Positions 33,482 to 43,046 of a stretch of DNA of 64,000 nucleotides are shown piece by piece. The translations under genes and the position numbers were made by a program. The notes under the pieces were generated by a model. The model searched no databases. It had not been told where the DNA came from and saw nothing but the letters and a program-made list of their open reading frames with translations. How positions within the stretch are numbered: the stretch's first letter is position 1; every line of letters begins with the position of its first letter. This DNA comes from Edaphobacter modestus (GTDB taxonomy: Bacteria > Acidobacteriota > Terriglobia > Terriglobales > Acidobacteriaceae): contig NZ_SHKW01000002.1 of the NCBI RefSeq assembly GCF_004217555.1, positions 428,592 to 492,591 of the forward strand, written 5' to 3'.

Positions 33482-33575
33482 CTAGTAGAAAGCCGCCTTT
33501 TTTGCTGCCAATCACACCCATAACTAGTAGACATCCTGATCCGTAAATAGTAGAAAAAGGGCCCATTCTAGTAGA
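33482..33575. repeat. Four CTAGTAGA repeats
   Basis: CTAGTAGA occurs at 33482-33489, 33524-33531 and 33568-33575, with the variant ATAGTAGA at 33547-33554. Short repeats at irregular spacing near an end are typical of IS21-like termini. No transposase gene remains beside them. Confidence 0.45.
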
Positions 33576-34046
33576 AATCCACAGCATCGATCAGGTCGGG
33601 GCTCCAGCCGGCGGCACGGTCTTTGAAGGCCTGGTGGTCCTCGGAGTAGTGGAGGGATTTCATAGCCTTCCAAAATGTCCTTCCCCTGCCGCAATGGGAT
33701 ATTAGGGTGTGGCTGGCCTGGGTGGCAATTATCAGGCTGGCGAACACGGCGAGGATGGAACGGCGAACAGCCAGAGGTCCGCAGGACAGCCAGTTGTTGG
33801 CATTCACGGGAGTGTTGAAGCCCGTCGGGACGCGAAATTCCGTTGTCTGCGGTGTGTGAAGGACACGATGTTGGGCGCCGGCCGCAGGCTGCATCAATGC
33901 CTAAGTTGCATCCTCGACGAACAAAAGCAGGCTTTGGCTAGCAAGTAGCCGATCTCCCAAGTTGACGATTCGATTGGCTGCCAGAGCGGCGCACAGTAGA
34001 CACTCAAGGCGGGCAACGGCGAAGAGAGTTGATGGACAAATAACCT
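33576..34046. other. Region with unrecognised frames only
   Basis: A minus-strand frame at 33568-33897 (109 residues, ending AAGWSPDLIDAVDFY inside a CTAGTAGA repeat) and an overlapping plus-strand frame at 33709-33948 are both open. Neither has a clear ribosome site or known motif. The minus-strand frame may be the end of a lost mobile-element gene. Confidence 0.3.
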
Positions 34047-34380
34047 AAAGCTTGATCGTCCCGTTGAAATGGGCGGTAAAGGGGAGGGCAGCAATCCGGA
34101 ACAACTGTTCGCCGCTGAATGCAGCTTGTTTCATTGGAGCCTTGAGGGTTGTCGCGGGAAACCGCCACATCCGAATTTCGGAGGATGTAGCAATTGACTC
34201 GGCCGGTTCCTTTGGCCCTTTGAAGGAACAAGCGGAAGGATTCTGCATTGCCGTGGCTATGACAATCCATCTACCCGGCAACGAAAGAGCCACTGCAGAG
34301 GAACTGGTGCATCGCGCCCATCAAGTATGCACGTATTCAATGCAACCCGGGGCGATATCGACGTATTACTGACTGTTGCC
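34047..34380 (+). pseudogene. ohr: Organic hydroperoxide resistance protein (Ohr/OsmC family), decayed
   Basis: One frame gives EMGGKGEGSNPEQLFAAE; a shift at about 34115 leads to AACFIGALRVVAGNRHIRI...GFCIAVAMTIHLPGNERATAEELVHRAHQVC, and a second shift near 34338 gives ATRGDIDVLLTVA. Together these cover Ohr from its NPEQLFAAG motif, through both redox cysteines, to the end. The N-terminal third is missing. Active Ohr reduces organic peroxides; this copy cannot be translated as one protein. An OhrR-like regulator survives at 43047. Confidence 0.75.
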
Positions 34381-34401
34381 AAGAAGCAGTGGCGCATGAG
34401 T

Positions 34402-36690
34402 CTATCCTTGGCTGGCTCTCGACCCTTTGAGCAACAGACTGAACGTGGCTCCGAATCGCGGATTATTTGCAGCCCAGAGCTCCCCGTCATGGGCTTCGAC
34501 GATGGAGCGTGAGATGGCGAGTCCGATGCCCATTCCGTTCTCTTTGGTCGATACGAATGCGTCGAATATCCTGTCAGCTCTATCATCCGGCAGGCCGTGG
34601 CCGTTGTCGATAAACTCTGTCAGTACTCGGCCGCCTTCGGCGTTCCGAATTCGAATACGCAGGAGCGGCTGTCGGTCAATGTCCTGCATCGCGTCGATCG
34701 CGTTGGTAACCAGATTGATGATGATTTGCTGAATTTGATATCGATCCACGAGAACCTCGAGGACCGGGTCTTCGAATTCGTACTCGATCGGCGTAGACCT
34801 CCGGCTGGCATCCTCCTTCAAGAGCCCAATTACCTCCCCAAGAAGCTCCACCATATTGAATGAAGCTTTAACCGTGGGCTGTTGTTTGTATAGTGAGCGG
34901 ATGTTGCGTATCGCCGCATCTGCCGCGCGGCTATCCCGGACGACACGTTCGATCGAGGTGATGGCGTTCTCAATGTGCGGTGTCGCCGCATTCAGCCATC
35001 GGAAGCAGGCCTGCGCGTTCGAGAGCAATGAAGACAATGGCTGGTTCAATTCATGTGCGATCGATGCAGATATCTCTACCACAATCGAAGCTCGTGACGT
35101 CCGGGAGAGATTCGCCCGCAGCTCCCGCAGCCTATCCTCCGCAACTTTACGGTCGTGGATGTCGAGGGTGACACCAAACCATCGGACTATGTTTCCATGG
35201 TTGTCGCGCGATGGTTCTGCGCGACTCAGGAACCAGTGACAGGTGCCATCCTGTATCTGAAGCCGATACGCAGCGCCGTAAGAGTTTCCAGTCGCCAGCG
35301 CCTTAGCGATTTCTTGCGAGACCAGCTCGCGATCCTCGGGGTGCAGGTACTCTATCCACTTTCCGTTTTGTACATCCTCTAGCGATGCTCCGGTAAGCTC
35401 ACGTCCAGCCTTGTTCACGAAAGCAGCATTGCCGTCGGGTGACATAGACCAAATAATCGTGGGCACAGTGTCCATGAACCTCTGCATCTCCTGCTCCGAC
35501 TGCTGTAGCGCCATCTCCGCCGCTTTTAAGGGCGTTGTGTCCAGCATGATCCCATGAAACGCGATCCTGTTCCCAGCTTCGTCCCGAATTACGCCCGCGG
35601 AAGTGTGAAACCATCGATACTGTCCGTCAGCACACATGAAGCGGCTAACGATGTCGTACCCCTCGCCCGCGGCAAGCAGCTCATTCCATACCGCCACCAT
35701 TTCGACTACATCATCGGGGTGGATGAGATCTATCCAACCCTTTTCCTGTATCTCCTCAATAGTACGGCCGCTGTATTCGATAGCCTTCTTATTGATATAG
35801 GTGATTTGCCCATTCAGATCGGCTTTCCACAGAATCGCCGGCAGGGTCTCAGTGAGGAGATTCAGTTGATGCTCCCGCTCCCTGAGCAACTCTCTTGAGC
35901 GGTAGAGATCGTCGATGTTGCTGTTCAAGGCGTACCAGCGGTATACGTTGCCATTTTCGTTGAAGTATGGTTCCGCGCGGGTATGAAACCAGCGACATGT
36001 CCCGTCCCTCCCGCGAAGGCGATAAATGATTTCAATTGGTTTCTGATTCGGCGATCTGATGTACTCTGCGACCACCGCATACCGGTCGTCTGGATGGATG
36101 CAGTCCAGAAAGGTCCCGTCCCAAAGATCAGTTATCACAGCACCGACGTAATCGGACAGGCGCTTGTTGGTGTACGAAACGCCTTCCTCTGTCCGTATAG
36201 AAATCATCGCCGGCACACGGTCCAGAATCTCCCGGGCCTCACGCTCGCTCGCCTGCAGTGCCTCCTGAGCCCTGAATTGCTCGTCAACGTCCACCCCGAG
36301 CAGGTACCAGCAGGCGTCGTCGCTTTCCTCATGGGAGGAGGGTTCGGCTCTGAGGTGCTGCCATCTATACGTGCCATCGTGGACGCGAAATCGCCACGTC
36401 ACATCCAAATGAACTTGCGTTCGAATGCAGTCATACCACTTCGCCCTCGCTTCCTCGAGGAATGCAGGCTCCACGCTCTCAAGCCACCCCTCTCCCAGAA
36501 GCTCCTCCAGAGAGCGGCCAAGCGCAGCAACAAACCTTTTGTTGGCGTATAAGGCTTTGCCATCTGCATCCGCAACCAGGATGCAGCCAGGGACGGTATC
36601 CGCGACTCGGCGGAAGTCCAAACACTGTTTGTCGCCATCAAGTCGCGAACTATTTGAAACCTTGCCGACCGACTTTGTCAGGCCTTCCAC
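34402..36690 (-). CDS. PAS-domain sensor histidine kinase with four PAS domains
   Basis: 762 residues, no membrane segment, so probably cytoplasmic. Four PAS/PAC repeats lie at about 28-148, 155-270, 278-395 and 403-520, each closing with a WFHTRAE-like strand. The kinase core is intact: SASIAHELNQPLSSLLSNAQ with His546, N-box NLVTNAIDAM (Asn663), G1 DNGHGLPDD, and G2 KENGMGIGLAISRSIVEAHDG. This resembles the FixL/PdtaS-like soluble kinases common in soil bacteria. No response regulator is adjacent, so the partner is elsewhere. The signal is unknown; PAS domains may bind heme, flavin or small ligands, but no diagnostic residues were identified. Confidence 0.9.
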   Translation of the reverse strand: MEGLTKSVGKVSNSSRLDGDKQCLDFRRVADTVPGCILVADADGKALYANKRFVAALGRSLEELLGEGWLESVEPAFLEEARAKWYDCIRTQVHLDVTWRFRVHDGTYRWQHLRAEPSSHEESDDACWYLLGVDVDEQFRAQEALQASEREAREILDRVPAMISIRTEEGVSYTNKRLSDYVGAVITDLWDGTFLDCIHPDDRYAVVAEYIRSPNQKPIEIIYRLRGRDGTCRWFHTRAEPYFNENGNVYRWYALNSNIDDLYRSRELLREREHQLNLLTETLPAILWKADLNGQITYINKKAIEYSGRTIEEIQEKGWIDLIHPDDVVEMVAVWNELLAAGEGYDIVSRFMCADGQYRWFHTSAGVIRDEAGNRIAFHGIMLDTTPLKAAEMALQQSEQEMQRFMDTVPTIIWSMSPDGNAAFVNKAGRELTGASLEDVQNGKWIEYLHPEDRELVSQEIAKALATGNSYGAAYRLQIQDGTCHWFLSRAEPSRDNHGNIVRWFGVTLDIHDRKVAEDRLRELRANLSRTSRASIVVEISASIAHELNQPLSSLLSNAQACFRWLNAATPHIENAITSIERVVRDSRAADAAIRNIRSLYKQQPTVKASFNMVELLGEVIGLLKEDASRRSTPIEYEFEDPVLEVLVDRYQIQQIIINLVTNAIDAMQDIDRQPLLRIRIRNAEGGRVLTEFIDNGHGLPDDRADRIFDAFVSTKENGMGIGLAISRSIVEAHDGELWAANNPRFGATFSLLLKGSRASQG

Positions 36691-36720
36691 AATGTTCTCC
36701 GAGCGATTTGGATGTTTGTC

Positions 36721-37194
36721 TTAAACCTTCGGTTCAATAATCTTCCTGGTCTCTATCCAGTCCACGAGAAGTCTTCTTTGTGCGAAATACCAGACACCAT
36801 CGATCTTCGCGAACCTGTCAAGATAGCGGAGGGAAGCGATCATGAGATTACGCTCACTTCCATGTACTGATACATGATGCGCTAGACAATAGCTGACACC
36901 AGTCGCTTCAGTCCCATCCAATACGATCGTGCTCTGGCCGTTGAAGTGAGTTGTGGCCTGGTATTGGTTCAGGTTATCGAAGACAGGTGCGAGTGCATCG
37001 CGGCCTTGGAATTCCTGGGATGGAGCATTGCTTGTGGCATCCATGTACACAACGAAACGCGTGTCTTCCGTGAATAGAGCCATTTGGCCTTTTGCGTCTC
37101 TGCGGTCGGCGCAATGGGCATACGCGTCCACTAACTCTCTGAGCGCCAGGCGATCTGCAGCTTCCTCAGGGGAAATGCTTCTATGGATTGCCAT
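36721..37194 (-). CDS. SnoaL-like / NTF2-fold protein
   Basis: 157 residues. The segment ADRLALRELVDAYAHCADRRDAKGQMALFTEDTRF is the standard start of the SnoaL_4-type family, with a Tyr-Ala-x-x-x-Asp-Arg-Arg-Asp stretch that lines the active-site pocket in hydratases and isomerases. The C-terminal half is strand-rich (TTHFNGQSTIVL, GVWYFAQRRLLVDW). No signal peptide. It lies 30 bases upstream of the PAS kinase in the same direction and might share its transcript. Substrate unknown. Confidence 0.82.
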   Translation of the reverse strand: MAIHRSISPEEAADRLALRELVDAYAHCADRRDAKGQMALFTEDTRFVVYMDATSNAPSQEFQGRDALAPVFDNLNQYQATTHFNGQSTIVLDGTEATGVSYCLAHHVSVHGSERNLMIASLRYLDRFAKIDGVWYFAQRRLLVDWIETRKIIEPKV

Positions 37195-37520
37195 TCAATG
37201 AGGATAAAGAAGGCAAGACTGGAATGAAGCGTTCCCTCTATACATATTTATGTAGTTGACTTGGGCTGTAACTCGTCCTCATTGCACCTCATTAGACATC
37301 TCATCTGCTTTGGTATCGAGCGCGAAGTGTCCTGTTCACGGTGGCGTCGGCTGATGCACTGACTAACGTAAAACAGATCCTTTGCCTCCTAACAGAAACA
37401 TGTAATGGGCACGAGCATCTCTTGCCGCTACGATCCAGTCATGCGCCCCTACTTGAATCATCTCGCAGAAAGGTGAATCCTGATGCAAAAGAATCGAGAC
37501 CGCACAGAGGAATCGGGAGG
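37195..37520. other. Intergenic, no gene recognised
   Basis: About 325 bases. An open plus-strand frame runs through it into the following fragment, but it lacks a ribosome site and shows no similarity that I recognise before about residue 61. Confidence 0.4.
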
Positions 37521-37772
37521 AACGTCCTCGATACCGAGAGCCGTCTCCTCGTGACGCAGGATGACCGTGGTCAGCACGCGATCAATCTCCCCGAAATACT
37601 CCGCACCGGAGCAATACTCGGCGTCTCTTCCGCTTATTATCCGCAGCAATACCGCAACTGGACAGAGACCGGGCAACGATGGCTCCTCAATGCAACCTTC
37701 GATGGAGGAGTGATGGCGGTCCGCGAGTTCTGGCCGGAATTCAGTCACACGGTGTTTGGAATACGTCGTTAG
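37521..37772 (+). pseudogene. C-terminal fragment of an uncharacterised Acidobacterial protein
   Basis: About 83 residues: ESRLLVTQDDRGQHAINLPE, SSAYYPQQYRNWTETGQRWL, and FWPEFSHTVFG. This pattern (VxRxDxG, NxSE, SNAYYP, EFWPDxxH) closes a family of conserved hypothetical proteins common in Acidobacteria. The N-terminal part is missing. It stops 50 bases before the patatin gene. Confidence 0.45.
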
Positions 37773-37821
37773 AGAGCGTGGACTCTCTTTGGTACCCGGT
37801 GCCTGATCGGACCCTTGACTC

Positions 37822-40164
37822 ATGAGAACTTTGAATCGGCATCTTCTATCTTTCCTCTTGCTGGGAGCAGGAACAATCGTGCCCGGCGCAAGGTCGCAGG
37901 ACAATGGGGCAGTGGGCGTCAGCCCTGCCGTTCAAGTAAAGCCCTCGAACGGACACCCCGCTACAATCACGAGCATTCAGCCGAGGGGCGGTGCCGATCC
38001 AGGCAATTTTCCGGCCCTAACTCCAATCGGCAGACCAAGCATAGGACTTGTGCTCGAAGGCGGCGGCGCGCTTGGGCTGGCACACATCGGTGTGCTTCGT
38101 TGGTTGGAGGAGAATCATATTCCCGTCGATCGGCTTGCAGGCACCAGCATGGGCGCCTTTGTCGGAGCACTCTACGCATCAGGAAAATCGGTCGACGAGA
38201 TACAAACGATGGCGATGGGCAATGCGGATGTTTTTATGTTGCAGGCTCCGTATAACGACGTCAGTTTTCGAAGGCGAGAAGACCGCAAAGATCTGCCGCA
38301 AGCGATTACGTTGGACCTGAATGGCGGTATTGGCCTCCGTAACTCTGTCTTGTTGGACACAGGTCTCAATGAACTGTTGCGAGAGCAGTTCAATGCCTAC
38401 AACAATGAAAACGTCTCTTTCGATCAGCTGCCGATTCCTTTTCGCTGCGTCGCGACGGACCTCAACGCTCTCGCTCCCGTCGTATTCAGCAAAGGATCCG
38501 TGGCCCAGGCTGTCCGTGCTTCGATCTCGATCCCGGGAATCTTCCCTCCGGTGCAGTACAACGACCATTATCTGGTGGACGGCGCCATCGTAGATAACCT
38601 GCCTACTGATATAGCCAAGACAGACCTGAACTCTGAAGTGGTGATTGCAGTTCACTTGGCGACTTCGGATTTCGTGGAGAGCGATGTTCATTCGATTCTC
38701 GGCATTTTTTCACGCGCTTATGGAGCTGGCACGGCACGCGCGGAGAACAGCGGCAAACTCCTCGCCAATATCCTGATCGTCGCGGAGACTCAAAAATTTG
38801 AACCTACAGACTATGACAAGGCGCGACAGTTGATCGAGATAGGCTACAGCGGCGCTGAGCACCGCAGGTCCGACTTGATTCGCTACCGGGTCAGCGACGA
38901 GGCTTGGAATGCCTACCTGACCACCCGCAAGGCTCGAGTTCGCAAGTCACCAGGGACGCTACAAATCGTCAAGGTGGAGGGCGGGACACCGGCGGCCGAC
39001 GACGCCGCTCGCCGCGATCTCGCGCCTCTTCAAGGAAAGCCCATTGACGCCAAAGCGGTATCCGAATCGCTCAGGCGAGTCGAAGGCAATGGAGGATATA
39101 CAGCGTCCTTTCAAACGCTCTCCGCGCTGGCGCCTCAAGCCCCGGATGCAACTGCTGGACAGAGCCCGGATGACGGTGTGGTGGTTCATCTTCGCGAAGC
39201 CGACGGCGGACATGCCATTCTCATGGCAGGCGCCGACATCACGGCCGCTACTTCGAACGTCACGCGGATGTCCCTCGACTTCCGCATCATCAACCGCGAT
39301 TTCGGCAGATTTGGGTCCGAGCTGCGAACAGACGTTCGCGTCGGATTCCTCACCCAGTTCGCAACCGAATACTATCGTCAGCTTGGATCCACCTCGTTCT
39401 TCCTTCAGCCGCATGTTGGGATCATCCGCGAGCCGGTATACCTTTGGGCCAATCAGAAGCGAATCTCCGAACGCCTGGAACAGCAAGCAGGCGGAGGGCT
39501 AGACTTCGGGAAAACCTTCAGCCGGAATATGCAGGTTGCCGCTCAATGGAGGATGCAGGACATCCGTTGGACGCGTACAACCGGGCTGGACCAGAGTACA
39601 AATTTCTCCGGGCCAGTCGAAACGACGGCGCTTCACCTGACCTATGACACCGCGGTTGAGGGGGCCGTTTCGCCACATGGACTGCGCGTGGATTTCTCAG
39701 GTGGCTACCTCTTGCACACCTCTGTTGTCCGCTCCACACCTTTCGTGGAAATGAAAACATCGCAGACATTTACCTATCGCCAGAAAAATCTCTTTGGTAT
39801 TGGCACGGAGGTAAACTCGTACTTCCACAAGGACGTACCTGATCCCCTTCGCTTCACGCTTGGCGGCCCGCTGCGTCTCTCCGCCTCCTCGATTGATGAA
39901 TATCGAGGTACGGATGTATATCTCGCAAGGGCGGGTTATCTGCGGCGAATCGCCGTACTACCTCCCGGCTTTGGACAAGGCGTTTATGCGACCGTCGCCT
40001 ACGAAGTTGGAGATGCATGGTCGCCCCAGACCCGCACTACGTTTCGACAGGATGGCGTGGCCGGAGTTGTGGCCGCCACCCCGTTTGGAGTTATTACGGT
40101 CGCCGGCGCTGTTGGCGACGCTGGCAGGAGAAAGATCTTCTTCAGCCTCGGACGGCTATTCTAG
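37822..40164 (+). CDS. Patatin-like phospholipase with C-terminal BamA-like barrel (PlpD-type, Vd autotransporter-like)
   Basis: 780 residues. A signal peptide (about 7-24) precedes a patatin domain (72-290) with the oxyanion motif GGGALG (80-85), nucleophile Ser109 in GTSMG and Asp253 in VDGAIVDN, the complete Ser-Asp dyad. Residues about 355-430 look like a POTRA domain (LQIVKVEGGTPAADDAARRDL), and from about 460 a 16-strand-type barrel ends ...GRRKIFFSLGRLF with the C-terminal aromatic needed for BAM insertion. This is the layout of type Vd secreted phospholipases. It is expected to act on phospholipids at or outside the outer membrane. Confidence 0.9.
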   Translation: MRTLNRHLLSFLLLGAGTIVPGARSQDNGAVGVSPAVQVKPSNGHPATITSIQPRGGADPGNFPALTPIGRPSIGLVLEGGGALGLAHIGVLRWLEENHIPVDRLAGTSMGAFVGALYASGKSVDEIQTMAMGNADVFMLQAPYNDVSFRRREDRKDLPQAITLDLNGGIGLRNSVLLDTGLNELLREQFNAYNNENVSFDQLPIPFRCVATDLNALAPVVFSKGSVAQAVRASISIPGIFPPVQYNDHYLVDGAIVDNLPTDIAKTDLNSEVVIAVHLATSDFVESDVHSILGIFSRAYGAGTARAENSGKLLANILIVAETQKFEPTDYDKARQLIEIGYSGAEHRRSDLIRYRVSDEAWNAYLTTRKARVRKSPGTLQIVKVEGGTPAADDAARRDLAPLQGKPIDAKAVSESLRRVEGNGGYTASFQTLSALAPQAPDATAGQSPDDGVVVHLREADGGHAILMAGADITAATSNVTRMSLDFRIINRDFGRFGSELRTDVRVGFLTQFATEYYRQLGSTSFFLQPHVGIIREPVYLWANQKRISERLEQQAGGGLDFGKTFSRNMQVAAQWRMQDIRWTRTTGLDQSTNFSGPVETTALHLTYDTAVEGAVSPHGLRVDFSGGYLLHTSVVRSTPFVEMKTSQTFTYRQKNLFGIGTEVNSYFHKDVPDPLRFTLGGPLRLSASSIDEYRGTDVYLARAGYLRRIAVLPPGFGQGVYATVAYEVGDAWSPQTRTTFRQDGVAGVVAATPFGVITVAGAVGDAGRRKIFFSLGRLF

Positions 40165-40246
40165 AGCCCGGGGAGCCGGGGACCGCACTTACAAGAATAT
40201 GAGAGGGGGCATGTGTTCTGGCTAGAACTTCGCTTCCTGCTCTTCT

Positions 40247-41740
40247 TTAAAGGCGAGCTGTTTGGAGATCGGCGTCATTGGGCCTGTGGTCAGAGAGGCC
40301 ATAGGCGAACAACGCTACGTTCGCATCGCGCGTGATAGTGTTGGTCTCCTCTGGGGCATATCCGATGCGTCCGAACAGACCAATTCCTCTGAGCGATTGG
40401 CCACTCCCCAATTTTTCAGCGACCGCTTCAGGGCGATCTTTCACAAAGAGATACTGCGAAAAGTTACCGATCGTAACCCAACTCTTACTCTTATAGTTGA
40501 TGGGCAAAGCCTGAGCTGAAGGGGTCCCCAGCAGAACTCCGACAGCCTGCGGAACTTCCGACGGCGACACTGCCCAAATGGTGACGTCAAATCGATCTTC
40601 GGCTTGTTCGTCCAGTTGGCTTGTGCCCAGGATTGGCCCGGCAAGTTGCCGACCTTGTAGGAAAAGATTGTGATGCCATAGATGTTTACCCGGTCGAAGG
40701 CCTTCGTGGCGAAATTATTCGCCTCGCTATTGGGGTCGAACACGCCCGCAGCGGTGGTTAGCCATTCTGAAGGCGTCCCCACCCCAACCCCTGCCCACGA
40801 AGTGGTGTTGTAAAAATTGAGGGCCATCGGATTCTTGTTGAAGTTCAGGTTCGCGAAGTCGTACTTGTAGGTGTTGCCGAAAAAGGTTTGGTCGGCGAGG
40901 GTGAGCACGTTGACCTTTCCCAAGAGGACGGAGAATTTCGACGTCAGAGACTGAAATAGGAATTACTCCGTCGGGAGGACATCATGGACAAAGAAGGGAC
41001 CTGGAAAGGCCAGCCCGGTGTACTGAGGCACGGTAGAGCCCACGGTAAAAGTATCCTGCGGTGAAGAGCTTCCATTCCTGGCTTCCAAGGTAATGTGCAA
41101 TACGCCGCCCGGGCCAGAGTCTGGCGTGCCCGGTATCCACATTGATCGAAAGCTGGGTGTTTTGTATGAAGGCGCCGCCGGTTTTGAGACCACCTGACGC
41201 TACATCTTGGTATGCACTCGTTGAGTAAAGATCAAAGAAAAGTCCACGACGAGCCAGATCTGTTCGCAGCCCGCCCCAATCGCCACTCAATTGAGTGCGA
41301 TAGCGGAAATCTCTCGAGCCCGTTCCTGGCGGGCCAAACACGGGTCCGTTGTTGAAGTACGGTAGGAGGTAGGGTGCCAGATTAGCAATGGGAAGCTTTT
41401 TTTGTTGGAACAGGGCCCCAAGAGTCAGCTGAATTCGCGCGGGAAGAAGTAGTTTTTTCTTCGATCGGATCTTTGTCATAAGTTGGGTCGCCGATCTCGT
41501 AATGAGCCGAATTCACATCAGGGGTCATTGCATTCTCGGACGTGGCGCGGGGGTGCTGGCCGACGGCGACTGCGCATGACACGTTGTCGAACCAGCGATG
41601 ATCCCTGCTGACGCGATGCAGAGCGCGATCGTACAGGCGAACCTGCTAGAGGGGGAGGCGACTAGCAGATTGATGCCGCTTGAATTGCTTCTCTCTGAGT
41701 GCGCACAGGCCGACCGAACTTGCTTTGAGGTGACGGAACA
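40247..41740 (-). pseudogene. Carbohydrate-selective porin (OprB family), decayed by several frameshifts
   Basis: Reading three frames in turn reconstructs one protein: signal peptide (SSRFACTIALCIASAGIIAG, near 41660), APYLLPYFNNGPVFG, the OprB motif LSGDWGGLRTDLARRG, FDLYSTSAYQDVASGG, HITLEARNG, GKVNVLTLADQTFFG and YKSKSWVTIGNFSQYLF. Four frame changes (about 41550, 41460, 41170 and 40560) plus one in-frame TAA at 40963-40965 (probably a lost Tyr) inactivate it. The C-terminus after TITRDANVALFAYGL is also cut short. Intact OprB proteins import sugars. Confidence 0.78.
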
Positions 41741-41840
41741 GCATCGGCCAAGGCAAACAGAAGCGCTAAGAAAAGAGCGAGCAACTATGCTGCGACCAAA
41801 GCTTTCGTTCTCCACGCTGCTCTGGGGTAACTCAAATTAT

Positions 41841-41867
41841 ATTGCATCCAATTGAATTGGACGCAAT
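41841..41867. promoter_or_regulatory. 27-base operator palindrome upstream of the esterase
   Basis: ATTGCATCCAATT (41841-41853), G, AATTGGACGCAAT (41855-41867): arms of 13 bases with a single mismatch. OhrR/MarR regulators bind AT-rich dyads of this type, and a MarR gene lies just downstream of the esterase. The palindrome is 38 bases before the esterase start. Confidence 0.75.
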
Positions 41868-41904
41868 CTAAAAAAACAGTTCGTATCTTTTTGAGGTGAA
41901 GGAC

Positions 41905-42987
41905 ATGCCCACACACAGCAAACAATCCGGCCCCAGATCAAGACGGCGTCTTTTTCTCGGCCTATTTGCATTGCTTGCAATACAATTGACAGCAATTGAA
42001 ATCAGCGCTCAAACAGCAAAGGAGACACCTGTGAGCCAGCCCGTGCTTGAACCTAAAACCCAGAGCTTCAGCGATGCCGTCTCTTCCCAGGGGGGAAAGC
42101 CGCTCTACACCCTCTCCTACAGCGATGCCCGTAAGGTCCTGGAAAATGCACAGTCGGGTGAGGTCGTGAAGGCTCCGGCAGCGATCGAGGACAGGAGTTT
42201 TCCAGTCGGTCCCACTGGAGAAGTATCTGTTCGAATCTATCGTCCCGTAGGCGTTAAGGGACCTGTGCCGGTGGTGATGTACTTCCACGGCGGGGGGTGG
42301 GTACTAGGCAGCGCCGACACCCATGATCGCCTGGTAAGGGATCTTGTCAGTCAGACAAAGGCGGCGTTCGTTTTCGTCAAGTACACCAATTCGCCCGAGG
42401 CGCAGTTTCCTGTTCCGATTGAGCAGGCATATGCGGCAACAAAGTATGTCGCAGAACACGCGAAAGAACTTGGGTTTGACTCCAGCCGGCTCGCAGTGGC
42501 AGGGGACAGCGTTGGCGGCAATATGACAGCGGCAGTGACCCTTCTGGCGAAGGAGCACAATGGACCGACGATCGCCTATCAGGTTCTGTTCTATCCGGTT
42601 ACCGATGCCAACTTCGACAACGGATCGTACACTGAGTTCGCGAATGGACCGTGGTTGACGAAACCAGCAATGGAGTGGTTCTGGAACGCCTATGCGCCAA
42701 ACAAAGAAGATCGCAAGAAGCCCACGGCATCGCCTTTGCTGGCAACGACCGATCAACTCAAGGGACTTCCTCCTGCGCTGGTCATTACGGATGAGAATGA
42801 CGTTCTCCGCGATGAAGGCGAAGCCTATGCTCGGAAACTCATTCAGGCAGGTGTGGATGTGACAGCAGTTCGTTATCTGGCAACCTTCCACGACTTTGTC
42901 ATGCTGAATGGGCTTGCCGATACACCGGCAGCGAAGAGCGCCATTCGATTGGCCTCGGAGAAACTAACCGCTGCTCTCAACCGGTAA
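41905..42987 (+). CDS. Exported alpha/beta hydrolase, hormone-sensitive lipase-type carboxylesterase
   Basis: 360 residues from ATG 41905, preceded by GAGGTGA/GAAGGA; GTG 41896 is an alternative. A signal peptide (RRRLFLGLFALLAIQLTA, 13-30) is followed by YFHGGGWVLG with the HSL oxyanion motif (His128), the nucleophile elbow GDSVGG (Ser202), the acid in VITDENDVLRDEG and the His in TFHDFVM. The signal implies periplasmic action on a short-chain ester or lactone. The gene shares a regulatory palindrome and operon-like spacing with the MarR gene behind it. Confidence 0.9.
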   Translation: MPTHSKQSGPRSRRRLFLGLFALLAIQLTAIEISAQTAKETPVSQPVLEPKTQSFSDAVSSQGGKPLYTLSYSDARKVLENAQSGEVVKAPAAIEDRSFPVGPTGEVSVRIYRPVGVKGPVPVVMYFHGGGWVLGSADTHDRLVRDLVSQTKAAFVFVKYTNSPEAQFPVPIEQAYAATKYVAEHAKELGFDSSRLAVAGDSVGGNMTAAVTLLAKEHNGPTIAYQVLFYPVTDANFDNGSYTEFANGPWLTKPAMEWFWNAYAPNKEDRKKPTASPLLATTDQLKGLPPALVITDENDVLRDEGEAYARKLIQAGVDVTAVRYLATFHDFVMLNGLADTPAAKSAIRLASEKLTAALNR

Positions 42988-42993
42988 TCAGTC

Positions 42994-43023
42994 GGGCAGG
43001 TTTCCACTCTATGGGACCTGCCC
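42994..43023 (+). other. Intercistronic hairpin between esterase and MarR gene
   Basis: GGGCAGGT (42994-43001) pairs with ACCTGCCC (43016-43023), a GC-rich 8-base stem with a 14-base loop and no T-run. It may stabilise or separate the two parts of a shared transcript. Confidence 0.45.
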
Positions 43024-43046
43024 GCTCGCAAAGATTAGGATGAACT

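Noticed and set aside
33568..33897. 109-residue minus-strand frame as a gene
   Set aside because: Open but without ribosome site or recognised domain, and it ends inside a repeat; kept only as part of an unassigned region.
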